37,263 nt of DNA from Clostridium sp. D53t1_180928_C8 (GCF_015667795.1 NZ_JADPEL010000034.1:1-37263), one strand, 5' to 3'; counted from the stretch's first letter, positions 1 through 8,455 are shown. Translations and numbers: made by a program. Notes: a model not told the origin generated them from the letters alone.

Positions 1-19
1 CTAAACTACTATTATCCAT
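1..19 (-). CDS. start of a probable type I toxin peptide, cut by the window edge
   Basis: An ATG at 19-17 begins M-D-N-S-S-L and runs off the left edge. It is preceded at a good distance by AAGGAGGT (34-27), a near-perfect Shine-Dalgarno. That site lies inside a long inverted repeat (27-82), so it would be base-paired in the mRNA, and the same repeat ends in a T-tract on the other strand. A sequestered ribosome site plus an antisense terminator is the usual layout of Firmicutes type I toxin-antitoxin loci that encode short hydrophobic holin-like peptides. Only six codons are visible, so the family assignment is inference from the leader. Confidence 0.5.
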
Positions 20-26
20 ATTGGAT

Positions 27-89
27 ACCTCCTTGTATTATAGTTGTGGTCGGCAAACCTACTATAATTTTACAACGGAGGTTTTTTTA
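27..89 (+). terminator. dual-role hairpin: plus-strand terminator and minus-strand SD-sequestering stem
   Basis: The arms are ACCTCC-TTGTA-TTATAGT (27-44) and ACTATAA-TTT-TACAA-C-GGAGGT (61-82), giving about 18 base pairs with small bulges, then a T-tract. Read on the minus strand, the distal arm occludes the AAGGAGGT ribosome site of the toxin ORF. Confidence 0.6.
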
Positions 90-118
90 TTTCTACTCAC
101 CGCTAGAAGCTTTCCGGA

Positions 119-139
119 ACCACAGGTCGAACCTGTGGT
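119..139. repeat. perfect 9-bp inverted repeat with 3-base loop
   Basis: ACCACAGGT-CGA-ACCTGTGGT. It has no T-tract on either side, so it is not a terminator. It lies between the phoU terminator and the toxin leader. A possible minus-strand -10 (TAGAAT) just upstream would place it near the 5' end of the toxin mRNA, where it might stabilise the message. That placement is inference. Confidence 0.5.
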
Positions 140-152
140 ATTCTAAATACAA

Positions 153-184
153 TAAAAAAAGAATATAGGTTACCCCATATTCTT
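153..184 (-). terminator. terminator of the pst-phoU operon
   Basis: An 11-bp stem (159-169 with 174-184, one G-U pair) and a 4-base loop are followed on the minus strand by seven T. It starts about six bases after the phoU stop codon. Confidence 0.8.
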
Positions 185-189
185 TATTA

Positions 190-846
190 TTACTCATTTA
201 AGTCTACATAATCACCTTTTGCAGAAAAAATTATCCACTCACAAATATTTGTTACGTGATCCCCAACCCTTTCAAGATATTTAGATGCAAATAATATTTG
301 TGCTCCCTTATTTATGATAGTTTCATCTTTTACCATTTTCTTTAGCATATCACTAAATAATCCGCGATATAATATATCAACTTCATCATCCATCTTACAT
401 ATTTCATATGCAGCATCAACATCTCCAGCAACAAATGCTTCAATAGATTTTTTAATCATTTTTCTTAAGATATCTACCATTTGCCAAATTGGTTCACACT
501 CTTTACCTAAAATATCGCCTTCAACTCTTTTTGCTATTTTGCAAATATCAACTGCATAATCAGCCATTCTTTCTAAGTCTGTAACTATCTTAGATGTTGT
601 AAATATCTTTCTTAAATCTGTTGCAACTGGTGATTCCATAGCCATTAACTTTAAACATTGTTCTTCAATTTTTCTATTTAACTCATCGACCTTATCATCA
701 TTTTCCATAACTTGAGTTGCAAGTTCCATATCTTTATTTCTAAAAGCCTCTATACTATTATATATTTGCTTTTCAACTAAACTTCCCATTTCAGCAAGCT
801 CTGATATTAATAACTTCATTCTCTTATCTAAAAGATTTCTTGTCAT
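190..846 (-). CDS. phoU: phosphate signalling protein PhoU
   Basis: The 218-residue product has normal PhoU length and the family's two three-helix-bundle repeats. Each repeat carries an acidic E/DxxxD-type metal-binding stretch (for example KIVTDLERMADYAVDI near residues 87-102 and KYLERVGDHVTNI near 190-202). PhoU couples the Pst transporter to the PhoR/PhoP system and damps signalling when phosphate is ample. The ATG at 846 has AGGGAG seven bases upstream. It is the last gene of pstS-C-A-B-phoU, 28 bases after pstB, and is followed by a terminator. Confidence 0.95.
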   Translation of the reverse strand: MTRNLLDKRMKLLISELAEMGSLVEKQIYNSIEAFRNKDMELATQVMENDDKVDELNRKIEEQCLKLMAMESPVATDLRKIFTTSKIVTDLERMADYAVDICKIAKRVEGDILGKECEPIWQMVDILRKMIKKSIEAFVAGDVDAAYEICKMDDEVDILYRGLFSDMLKKMVKDETIINKGAQILFASKYLERVGDHVTNICEWIIFSAKGDYVDLNE

Positions 847-874
847 ACTCTCACTCCCTATTACAAATTAAATT

Positions 875-1639
875 TTATCCAAATCTTCCTGTTATATAGT
901 CCTCTGTTCTCTTATCCTTTGGTCTATAGAATATATCTTCAGTCTTACCATATTCAATTACTTCTCCTGATAAGAAGAATGCAGTTTTATCAGCAATTCT
1001 TCCTGCTTGTTGCATATTATGAGTAACAATTACAACTGTATATTGTTTCTTTAATTGGTCCATAAGCTCTTCCATTTTATTAGTTGAAATTGGATCAAGT
1101 GCTGATGTAGGTTCATCCATTAATATTATTTCTGGAGAAACAGCTATTGTTCTAGCTATACATAACCTTTGTTGTTGCCCTCCCGAAAGACCCAATGCAG
1201 ATTTTTTCAACCTATCCTTAACTTCATCAAAAAGTGCTGCTCCTCTTAAACTCTTTTCAACAATTTCATCTAAAGTCTTTTTATCCCTTACTCCATGTAT
1301 TCTTGGTCCATAAGCTATATTGTCATAAATTGACATAGGGAATGGATTAGGTTTTTGGAATACCATCCCAACCTTTTTTCTTAAATCTATTTCATCATAT
1401 TCCTTATATATATCTTTACCATCTATTAAAATTTCACCATTTATTTTAACGCCTTCAATTAAATCGTTCATTCTATTTAGAGTTCTTAAAAATGTAGACT
1501 TCCCACATCCAGAAGGTCCTATTAATGCTGTAACTTTTTTCGATTCTATATCTAAGTTAATATTTTTCAACGCTTTATTATCGCCATAAAATAATTCTAA
1601 GTTTCTAACTTGAATTTCTGGCTTTATTATATTTGACAT
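875..1639 (-). CDS. pstB: phosphate ABC transporter ATP-binding protein PstB
   Basis: This is a 254-residue ATPase subunit of the high-affinity phosphate importer. Visible motifs are Walker [10 protein letters not shown] (41-49), Q-loop Gln95 (VFQKPNPFP), signature LSGGQQQR (151-158), Walker B ILMDEP (172-177) and a switch histidine in VTHNM. It lies between pstA and phoU in the usual order and would work as a dimer under the PstA/PstC membrane channel. All catalytic elements are present and the length is typical. Confidence 0.97.
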   Translation of the reverse strand: MSNIIKPEIQVRNLELFYGDNKALKNINLDIESKKVTALIGPSGCGKSTFLRTLNRMNDLIEGVKINGEILIDGKDIYKEYDEIDLRKKVGMVFQKPNPFPMSIYDNIAYGPRIHGVRDKKTLDEIVEKSLRGAALFDEVKDRLKKSALGLSGGQQQRLCIARTIAVSPEIILMDEPTSALDPISTNKMEELMDQLKKQYTVVIVTHNMQQAGRIADKTAFFLSGEVIEYGKTEDIFYRPKDKRTEDYITGRFG

Positions 1640-1730
1640 ATCTACACCTCAAAATCTTATGATTTTCTTTAATAACTATAATGTACTCTTTTAATTAAAA
1701 TACACATCTAATATTTCATAACACTTATTT

Positions 1731-2555
1731 TTAATAATTAGCCTTATTAAATTTCTTACTGATAAACTTTGCTAATAAGTTTAAAATTAGAATCATTACA
1801 ATTAAAACTATTCCAGCAGCTGCTGCAGATGCAATATCACCTTTTTCTTTAGTCTCAAGGAATGCATGAACAGTTAAAGTTCTACCACTTGACATTATAC
1901 TTGCAGGAATTTTATATACTGTACCTGCTGTTAAGAATAATGCTGCTGACTCTCCAATTACACGCCCCATAGAAAGTATTACACCTGAAAGTATACCTGG
2001 TATAGCACTTGGAAGTATTACTTTATATAAAGTCTGGAATCTTGTTGCGCCAAGTCCAAGTGATGCTTCTCTATATGATGGGGGAACTACTTTTAAGGAC
2101 TCTTCTGTTGTTCTAATAATTACTGGTAAAATAATTATTGAAAGAGTTAATGATCCTGCTAAAAGTGAATACCCAAACTTTAATGCACTTACGAAAAACG
2201 CAGCCCCAAATAACCCATAAACTATTGATGGTATTCCTGCTAGTGCTTCTGTTGAATATCTAATTATTCTAACAAGCCTTCCTTGCTTTGCATACTCTTG
2301 TAAATAAACAGCTGAAAGCACCCCTATTGGTGTTGCTATAAGCAATGATAATCCTACTGTATATAATGTAGAAATAATAAACGGTTTTATTCCTCCACCG
2401 CCTGATGGTTTATATTCTCCAAATAAATAGTTTAAATTTATTAATTTATATCCTTTTATAAATATAAATCCAATTATAAATACTAAAATTCCAACAGTTA
2501 CTAATGCTGATAAATATAATAATATCTTTAAGATATTTTCTTTAAATTTCCTCAT
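1731..2555 (-). CDS. pstA: phosphate ABC transporter permease PstA
   Basis: This is a 274-residue inner-membrane permease with about six hydrophobic segments. The EAA coupling loop (REASLGLGATRFQTLYKVILPSA region, near 160-180) contacts PstB. It starts only two bases after the pstC stop, with AAGGAAGG before the ATG, so translation is probably coupled. It pairs with PstC to form the phosphate channel. Confidence 0.95.
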   Translation of the reverse strand: MRKFKENILKILLYLSALVTVGILVFIIGFIFIKGYKLINLNYLFGEYKPSGGGGIKPFIISTLYTVGLSLLIATPIGVLSAVYLQEYAKQGRLVRIIRYSTEALAGIPSIVYGLFGAAFFVSALKFGYSLLAGSLTLSIIILPVIIRTTEESLKVVPPSYREASLGLGATRFQTLYKVILPSAIPGILSGVILSMGRVIGESAALFLTAGTVYKIPASIMSSGRTLTVHAFLETKEKGDIASAAAAGIVLIVMILILNLLAKFISKKFNKANY

Positions 2556-2557
2556 TT

Positions 2558-3451
2558 TTATTTACCTTCCTTATTAGAAAGTTTTGAAATAACTAAGTTT
2601 AATATTAAGATAAATGCAAATAATACAACACCAGTTGCAAATAGCAATTCTTGATGTGATTGAGTTGCATATCCCATTTCTAAAGCAATATTACTTGTAA
2701 GAGGTCTTACCTTATCAAAAATAGATGTAGGTATTTGAACTGAATTACCTCCAACTAGGATTATAGCCATTGTTTCACCAATTGCTCTACCGCATCCTAA
2801 CACTATTGCTGCAAGTATCCCTGACTTTGCTGCAGGTACTACAACCTTAAATGTTGTTTCTATATGTGAAGCTCCAAGGGCAAGAGATCCTTCCTTATAG
2901 CTTTTTGGAACAGCCTTTATTGCAGTAGTAGAAACTGAAATAATTGTTGGAAGCATCATAACTGCCAATACAATAATTACTGCTAATAAACTTTGTCCTT
3001 GTGGTAAATTGAAGGTGTTTTGTATCCATGGAACAATTACTGCCAAACCAAATAATCCGTATAATACAGATGGTATTCCAGCTAAAAGCTCAACTGCCGG
3101 AATTATAATTTTAGATAATCCTTTTGGAGCTACTTCTGCAATAAATATTGCTGTTAATAGCCCTACTGGTACTCCTATTATTAAAGCTCCTATCGTACCA
3201 TAAATAGATGCTATTATCATTGGTAATATTCCATACTTCTGATTTTCTGATGTTGGATACCACTGGGTTCCAAAAATAAATTGTGTAAATGATTTTCCTT
3301 CTGCAAAGAACGGTCTTAAACCTTTATAAAATACAAATCCTATTATTAACACTAAACTTATTACTGCAATAAGTGCGCATATTAAAAATATACTTCTTGT
3401 AACTTTGTCTATAATATATTTATTTTTATTCTTCTTATTTTCCCCTACCAT
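2558..3451 (-). CDS. pstC: phosphate ABC transporter permease PstC
   Basis: This is a 297-residue permease with an N-terminal membrane anchor (about 18-40) and further hydrophobic segments. Its EAA-type loop (KEGSLALGASHIETTFKVV, near 190) resembles that of PstA. The ATG at 3451 follows AGGAGG at good spacing. It is separated from pstS by a hairpin (3497-3525) that probably lowers expression of the permease genes relative to the binding protein. Confidence 0.95.
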   Translation of the reverse strand: MVGENKKNKNKYIIDKVTRSIFLICALIAVISLVLIIGFVFYKGLRPFFAEGKSFTQFIFGTQWYPTSENQKYGILPMIIASIYGTIGALIIGVPVGLLTAIFIAEVAPKGLSKIIIPAVELLAGIPSVLYGLFGLAVIVPWIQNTFNLPQGQSLLAVIIVLAVMMLPTIISVSTTAIKAVPKSYKEGSLALGASHIETTFKVVVPAAKSGILAAIVLGCGRAIGETMAIILVGGNSVQIPTSIFDKVRPLTSNIALEMGYATQSHQELLFATGVVLFAFILILNLVISKLSNKEGK

Positions 3452-3496
3452 TTTAGTCCTCCTAATGGTAATAAAAACTTTGATTTATTCATAAGT

Positions 3497-3525
3497 AAAA
3501 ACGCCTCAATACCGGAGGCATTTTT
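3497..3525 (-). terminator. intra-operon partial terminator between pstS and pstC
   Basis: Minus-strand AAAAATGCCTC pairs with GAGGCGTTTTT (11 bp, 7-base loop), and the stem ends in T residues. It is placed just after the pstS stop and before the pstC ribosome site, where leaky termination or stem-protected 3' ends would raise PstS over PstCAB. Confidence 0.7.
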
Positions 3526-3540
3526 ACAATTAACTTGAAT

Positions 3541-4398
3541 TTACTCTAAAGTTATTAATTTGTTTTCTTCTACTATTTTTTGACCTTCATCACTTAAAAC
3601 GAAGTTTATTAACTTTTGACCATTTTCTGTTAAAGCACCTTCTTTAGTTACTAATAAGAATGGTCTTGAAATTTTATATTCACCTGCTTTAACCTTATCA
3701 GCTGTTGGTTCTACATTATTAACGCTTAAAGCTGCTACAGTACTATCTATATATTCAAAAGAAGCAAATCCAATTGCATTTTTATTTCCTGCAACTGTAG
3801 TTTTAACAGCTCCACTACCATCTGAAATTGTAGCATCCTTTGTTAATTCTTCTGATTCGTAACCAACGATTTCTTGGAATGCATCTCTTGTACCTGAACC
3901 TTCTTCTCTTGAAATTACTACTATTGGCGAATCGTCTCCACCTAAATCCTTCCAGTTTGTAATTTCTCCAGTATATACTTTCTTAACATCTTCTAAAGAT
4001 ATGTTTTTAACTTTGTTTTCAGGATTTACTAATAAAGCAATTCCATCATATGCTATAGTTGTTCCTTCAACTTGAGATTTTTCTTCATCTTTTAATTCTC
4101 TCGAAGACATTCCAATTTCTGAAATTCCAGAAATAACATCTTTTATTCCTGCTCCTGAACCATTTTGTTGTATTTCTAAAGTTACATTACTATTTTCTTC
4201 TTCATATTTTTCTTGAATTTTTTCCATTAATGGACCTACTGAAGTTGAACCTGATATTGAGATTGTTACTGCATCTTTGTTAGAAGCTGTATTATTATCT
4301 TCTCCTTCTGAGCCGTTTGATCCACAACCTACAAATGTTGCACCTACCATAGTTACTAATAATGCTCCTACCATTAACTTCAATTTTTTACTTCTCAT
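3541..4398 (-). CDS. pstS: phosphate-binding lipoprotein PstS
   Basis: This is a 285-residue secreted substrate-binding protein. It has a lipoprotein signal: basic start MRSKKLK, a hydrophobic core, and lipobox FVGC with Cys25. The mature part carries the PstS hallmarks SGSTSVGP (near 50-57), SREEGSGTRDAF (near 163-174) and DGSGAVKTTVAG (near 193-204), which bind phosphate through Ser/Thr/Arg/Asp side chains. It is the first gene of the pst operon, behind a tandem PhoP-box promoter, and RBS GGAGG precedes the ATG. Confidence 0.96.
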   Translation of the reverse strand: MRSKKLKLMVGALLVTMVGATFVGCGSNGSEGEDNNTASNKDAVTISISGSTSVGPLMEKIQEKYEEENSNVTLEIQQNGSGAGIKDVISGISEIGMSSRELKDEEKSQVEGTTIAYDGIALLVNPENKVKNISLEDVKKVYTGEITNWKDLGGDDSPIVVISREEGSGTRDAFQEIVGYESEELTKDATISDGSGAVKTTVAGNKNAIGFASFEYIDSTVAALSVNNVEPTADKVKAGEYKISRPFLLVTKEGALTENGQKLINFVLSDEGQKIVEENKLITLE

Positions 4399-4489
4399 TT
4401 TTATTCCTCCACTTTCATAAATGAATTTTTATTCATATACCTTACACCAATAATATTATTCCTCTAAAGTTAAAGTAATATTACTTAAC

Positions 4490-4527
4490 TGTTAAATAAA
4501 GTTAGATAAATGTTAAGAGAAGGTTAA
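4490..4527 (-). promoter_or_regulatory. tandem PhoP box (PHO box) upstream of pstS
   Basis: Reading the minus strand there are four direct repeats, TTAACC, TTAACA, CTAACT and TTAACA, at start-to-start spacings of 11, 11 and 10 bases. This matches the TT(A/T)ACA-N5 direct repeats bound by PhoP dimers in Firmicutes. More TTAACT-like copies follow nearer to pstS (about 4468-4473). A -10-like TAATATTAT follows near 4450. Confidence 0.8.
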
Positions 4528-4560
4528 ATAATAATATTTTTTGTCATATTGGAAATACTA

Positions 4561-4613
4561 TTGTAAAAATAAATAAGGTAAGAATATTAACTATTCTTAC
4601 CTTATTTATTTAC
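4561..4613 (-). terminator. terminator of the phoP-phoR operon
   Basis: A very long hairpin (about 24 bp with two extra A residues, 5-base loop TTAAC) lies between phoR and the pstS promoter. On the minus strand it runs into a short T stretch. It separates regulator and transporter transcription units. Confidence 0.75.
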
Positions 4614-4646
4614 AATTTTCTCATATTTTATTATTAAACTTTTTAT

Positions 4647-6323
4647 TTATCTTTTAATCTTTACAGTAAATGTACTTCCAACACCTACCTTAGAGTTAAC
4701 TATTATATCTCCATTAAACAATTTAACAATATGTTTTACAATTGCAAGTCCTAGACCTGTTCCTCTTGTAGACCTTGATTTATCAACCCTATAAAATCTT
4801 TCAAATATTCTCGGTATATCATTTTTAGGAATTCCTATACCGTCATCAACTACCTTCAAAATAAAGTATCCATCATTAGTAGTTATAATAATTTTAACAT
4901 GCCCATTTTCCTTAGAATATTTAATAGCATTTTCTATTAAATTTAATGCTAACTGATGGAATTTATCTTTACTTCCAACAATTTCACCATTAAAATCATT
5001 TATAAAATCAATTTTAATGAAACTTTTCTCTGCTTGTTTTCTAACTATATCAATAATGTTTTCTATAACTTCTTTAGGACTAAAATTACTATTTTCCATC
5101 TTATGAAGGTTTTCAATATTTGAAAGTATCAAAATATCATTTATTAAATTAGTTAGCCTCTCTGCCTCTTTATCAATAATATTTAAGAACTTATTTTTTG
5201 TTTCTGAATCATCAACGTATCTTAAAGTTTCTGAAAATCCTTTAATTGATGTTAAAGGTGTTTTAAGTTCATGAGAAACATTTGCAACAAATTCACTTCT
5301 CATATTCTCAAGTCTTTTAATATCTGTAATATCTTGAACTGTTATTACTATTCCCATTTGATTTTTAGTTCCACTTATAATAGGAGCTTTTTTTACTCTT
5401 ATTTCTCTTTCTATAGGATGAAATAATTTTATTTCTCTTGAATCTATATCCGGTAATTCTCTTATAAAATTAATAAGATCATAATCAATAATACAAGATG
5501 ATATCTTCTTTCCTATAACCTCTCCCTGTAAATCAAATAATTTATTAGCATATGGATTACTTAATATAATCTTTTCACTATTATCTAATGCAATTACACC
5601 ACTCTCCATACTTTCAAGTATGGCTTCAAGCTTGTTTTGTTTATCTAACGAATCTTTAATTTTAGTTTCAAGCTGATCTGCCATATTATTAAATGTTTGT
5701 GCTAATAATCCTATTTCATCATAATTACAAATAATAGCTCTTTTATTCAAATCACCATTTGCAATCTTAGCTGTTACCTTCTCTAACTCTTTAATAGGAT
5801 ATACAATTATCTTTACTAACTTTATTGCTAATGCCAATGATAATAAAAATACTACTATAACAATAGCAACATAATATTTTAAAGTTCCTGAAGTAAATAC
5901 TTTTATATTACTAACAGGTACAGAACTTCTAACAACCATATTATCATTTATCTTAGTTGCATAATAAACCATATTCATTGATAAAGTTTTACTAAATCTA
6001 ACACTAGTTCCTGTCCCATTTTTAAATGCATCTATAATTTCTTGTCTATCATTGTGATTCTCTAAATTATTTGTTTCATTATCAAAGAGTACATCTCCAT
6101 TCTTATTTACTACAGTAAATCTAACTGAATTCCCTTTAAACTTATAAATAGATAAATCTTCATTCCTATAATCCTCTTTTGAAAAACATACATTGTATAT
6201 TGATAGAGTTTCTTTAGCATCATCTATAGTATTTATATTTACTAATGCAATAAATGAACTAGTTACAATAATCAATGCAAAAATAACTGTAATTACTACT
6301 GACGTTATAATTCTTTTTTTCAT
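4647..6323 (-). CDS. phoR: phosphate-type sensor histidine kinase PhoR
   Basis: The 558-residue product fits PhoR. It has TM1 (about 8-28), an extracytoplasmic sensor region, TM2 (about 149-170) and HAMP (about 170-222). A PAS domain follows (about 230-335), then HisKA with NVSHELKTPLTS (phospho-His near 352) and HATPase with N box NLIENAIKYS, DDGIGIP and GTGLGLAIV. It autophosphorylates and passes phosphate to PhoP. It starts six bases after the phoP stop with no strong ribosome site of its own, so it probably depends on coupling. Adjacency to pstS and its PhoP boxes supports PhoR over other PAS-HAMP kinases. Confidence 0.88.
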   Translation of the reverse strand: MKKRIITSVVITVIFALIIVTSSFIALVNINTIDDAKETLSIYNVCFSKEDYRNEDLSIYKFKGNSVRFTVVNKNGDVLFDNETNNLENHNDRQEIIDAFKNGTGTSVRFSKTLSMNMVYYATKINDNMVVRSSVPVSNIKVFTSGTLKYYVAIVIVVFLLSLALAIKLVKIIVYPIKELEKVTAKIANGDLNKRAIICNYDEIGLLAQTFNNMADQLETKIKDSLDKQNKLEAILESMESGVIALDNSEKIILSNPYANKLFDLQGEVIGKKISSCIIDYDLINFIRELPDIDSREIKLFHPIEREIRVKKAPIISGTKNQMGIVITVQDITDIKRLENMRSEFVANVSHELKTPLTSIKGFSETLRYVDDSETKNKFLNIIDKEAERLTNLINDILILSNIENLHKMENSNFSPKEVIENIIDIVRKQAEKSFIKIDFINDFNGEIVGSKDKFHQLALNLIENAIKYSKENGHVKIIITTNDGYFILKVVDDGIGIPKNDIPRIFERFYRVDKSRSTRGTGLGLAIVKHIVKLFNGDIIVNSKVGVGSTFTVKIKR

Positions 6324-6329
6324 AAAATA

Positions 6330-7025
6330 TTAATTAGGGTTAAATCTATACCCAACTCCTCTTATAGTTTCAATAAGTTTAGGATTTTTATCATCTGCTT
6401 CTATTTTCTTTCTTAAATATCTTATATGAACATCCACTGTTCTCGTTTCTCCAATATATTCATATCCCCATATTTTATCTAATAAAGTATCTCTCGTTAA
6501 AATCTTCCCCTTATTTCTAATTAAAATTTCAAGGAGCTCAAACTCCTTAAGTGTTAGATCTAATTTTTTATCCTTGACTAGTATTTCTCTTTTATCAAAA
6601 TCAGCAGTTAAGTCTCCAAAAACTAAAATATTGCTTTCAGGCTCTACAATAGAAAATCTTCTTAATACTGCTTTTACTCTTGCAAGTAATTCTCTTACAG
6701 AAAAAGGTTTTGTTATATAATCATCTGCACCTAATTCTAATCCTAATATTTTATCTAGTTCTTCACTCTTTGCAGTAAGCATTATTATTGGAGTATTTCT
6801 AATTTCATTATTACTCCTAACTTCCTTACAGACATCATATCCATCTTTTCCCGGTATCATTAAATCTAATAAAATTAAGCTTGGCTTTTCTTCAATTGCA
6901 ATTTTAACAGCATCAATCCCATTATTTGCCGTAATTACTTTATACCCATTACTACTTAAATTATAACTTATAAGTTCTGATATATGTTCTTCATCATCTA
7001 CTACTAATATTTTTTCATTTGCCAT
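6330..7025 (-). CDS. phoP: response regulator PhoP (OmpR family)
   Basis: This is a 231-residue regulator. The receiver has the acidic pair DDEE, phospho-Asp in LILLDLMIPG, Thr in MLTAK and Lys in ITKPF. The C-terminal winged helix has the OmpR features RDTLLDKIWGYEY and RTVDVHIRYLRKKI. I place the start at the ATG at 7025, which has GGGGTGAT six bases upstream. An in-frame GTG three codons earlier overlaps that site. It should bind the repeats at 4490-4527 and activate pst. It follows pgeF by 18 bases. Confidence 0.9.
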   Translation of the reverse strand: MANEKILVVDDEEHISELISYNLSSNGYKVITANNGIDAVKIAIEEKPSLILLDLMIPGKDGYDVCKEVRSNNEIRNTPIIMLTAKSEELDKILGLELGADDYITKPFSVRELLARVKAVLRRFSIVEPESNILVFGDLTADFDKREILVKDKKLDLTLKEFELLEILIRNKGKILTRDTLLDKIWGYEYIGETRTVDVHIRYLRKKIEADDKNPKLIETIRGVGYRFNPN

Positions 7026-7043
7026 TCCTATCACCCCAATAAT

Positions 7044-7781
7044 TTATTTAATATATGAAAATGAAAATAACCTTCCATATGTTCCATTACTTGCTCTATA
7101 AGAAAATAATTTATTTTCTTTTTCACAATGAGTACATAAATTGAAAGAATAAATATTATCATCATCTATACCAATAGACTTCAAATCTTCTTCAATACAT
7201 AGCTCCATACTTAAATTTCTGCCATTAAAAAGTTTTTCACCTGGTACATTAAATTTTCCAATGAATTTCTCTTTTAATTCCTCTGAAACTTCATAGCAGC
7301 ATTGTCTAATATGAGGTCCTATATATGCTTTAATATTATTTACATCACAATTAAACTCCTTAATCATTTTCTCTACTGCATTTTTACTTATATCATTAAA
7401 GGTTCCCTTCCATCCGCTATGTATAGCAGCTATAGTAGAATTGCTTTCATCAACAAGTATTATAGGAACACAATCAGCAGTAAATGCTCCAATAATTACT
7501 GATTTTTCATTAGTAATTATTGCATCTCCTTCATTTTTCATAAAATCTTTTTCTCCCTTGCTGTAAACACAAACCTTATCACTATGTATTTGTCTTATAT
7601 ACTGAACCTCCTCAACTCCAAAATCATTCTTAAGTGATAATAAATTATTAACCCCATCATCTGTATGCCTGTTAAAGCTTCTGTCCATTTTTGCATTGGA
7701 AAATACAATATTAATCTTTTTACCTTCTAATATCCAAAAATCCTTAAACTCCTTAAAATCATTAACATTTAATTTTTTCAT
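7044..7781 (-). CDS. pgeF: laccase-domain protein PgeF/YfiH (peptidoglycan editing factor)
   Basis: The 245-residue product has the DUF152/YfiH fold motifs: IRQIHSDKV, ADCVPIILVD, HSGWKGT, GPHIRQCCYEV and NLCTHCE. The His/Cys set (HSGW, CCYEV) forms the zinc-dependent active site. Family members were first called multicopper polyphenol oxidases. E. coli PgeF removes wrongly placed L-Ser from muropeptide precursors, and others act on purine nucleosides. It ends 18 bases before phoP with no terminator, so pgeF-phoP-phoR may be one transcript. Function in this organism is inferred from the family only. Confidence 0.88.
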   Translation of the reverse strand: MKKLNVNDFKEFKDFWILEGKKINIVFSNAKMDRSFNRHTDDGVNNLLSLKNDFGVEEVQYIRQIHSDKVCVYSKGEKDFMKNEGDAIITNEKSVIIGAFTADCVPIILVDESNSTIAAIHSGWKGTFNDISKNAVEKMIKEFNCDVNNIKAYIGPHIRQCCYEVSEELKEKFIGKFNVPGEKLFNGRNLSMELCIEEDLKSIGIDDDNIYSFNLCTHCEKENKLFSYRASNGTYGRLFSFSYIK

Positions 7782-7810
7782 AATTCACCTCTAAAATTTC
7801 CTAAATGTAT

Positions 7811-7841
7811 TTTACCATTTAATATATATTTTTACCATTTA
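7811..7841. repeat. two direct repeats TTTACCATTTA, 20 bases apart
   Basis: TTTACCATTTA occurs at 7811-7821 and 7831-7841 in the pgeF upstream region. The 20-base period puts both copies on the same face of the helix, as for a dimeric regulator. No known box was recognised. Confidence 0.4.
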
Positions 7842-7904
7842 CTATGTATGTTTTTTAACATGATTTTAACTTTAACTATATTTTAAATATAAAATAATTA
7901 TAGC

Positions 7905-7934
7905 ATAAAAAAAAGACTACCATTTTAGGTAGCC
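7905..7934 (-). terminator. terminator of nrdR
   Basis: A seven-pair stem (GGCTACC with GGTAGTC) is followed by eight T on the minus strand. It starts at the nrdR stop codon. Confidence 0.8.
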
Positions 7935-8404
7935 TAATTATTTTTATTGGTCATTAATCCTTTAATTTCATCTAAAAAAGTATTAATATCCTTAAACTCT
8001 CTATATACAGATGCAAATCTTACATATGAAACCTCATCTATAGCCTTTAATCTCTCCATAACCATTTCGCCAATTACACTTGATTCAATTTCAGTAAGCA
8101 TATTATTAGATATACTCTTTTCAATATCTTCTGCTAATTCTTCAATCTGCTTTCTAGAAATAGGTCTCTTCTGACAAGCTATAATAAGACCATTTACAAT
8201 TTTTTCTCTGTTAAAATTTTCTCTTGTTAAATCTCTTTTTACTACTAAAATTGGAATATCCTCAATCTTCTCATATGTAGTATACCTTCTTCCGCAGCTA
8301 GTACACTCTCTTCTTCTTCTAATCGTTGTATTATCATCTGTAGATCTTGAATCTACAACTTTACTTTCATCAAAAAAACAAAAAGGACACTTCAAACAAA
8401 CCAC
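7934..8404 (-). CDS. nrdR: transcriptional repressor NrdR
   Basis: This is a 156-residue regulator of ribonucleotide reductase genes. An N-terminal zinc ribbon (CPFC near 6-9, CTSCGRRY near 35-42) with the RSTDDNTTIRRRREC signature is followed by an ATP-cone (about 49-139) that senses ATP/dATP. Most homologues start at MKCPFC. Here GGAG spaces well to a GTG three codons upstream (8404), giving an M-V-C-L-K-C start, and the TTG at the usual place has no suitable site. No nrd genes are in the window. It follows ylmC in the same direction. Confidence 0.93.
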   Translation of the reverse strand: MVCLKCPFCFFDESKVVDSRSTDDNTTIRRRRECTSCGRRYTTYEKIEDIPILVVKRDLTRENFNREKIVNGLIIACQKRPISRKQIEELAEDIEKSISNNMLTEIESSVIGEMVMERLKAIDEVSYVRFASVYREFKDINTFLDEIKGLMTNKNN

Positions 8405-8455
8405 GCCTTTCTCCTATAGTTATATTTGTATTATACAATTTTTTTTATGTTTATT

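Larger units (their letters stand above)
1..89 (+). ncRNA. 3' part of a probable antisense antitoxin RNA
   Basis: On the plus strand the inverted repeat at 27-82 is followed directly by seven T residues (82-88), a classic intrinsic terminator, yet no plus-strand gene precedes it. A transcript ending here would be fully complementary to the start and leader of the toxin ORF on the minus strand. Its promoter and 5' end would lie beyond the left edge. Confidence 0.4.

Noticed and set aside
119-139. T-arm-like sequence GGTTCGACC suggesting a tRNA
   Set aside because: No acceptor, D or anticodon arms can be built around it; it is a simple palindrome.
7801-7860. Short direct repeats as a CRISPR array
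   Set aside because: Only two 11-base copies with a 9-base gap; far too short and few.
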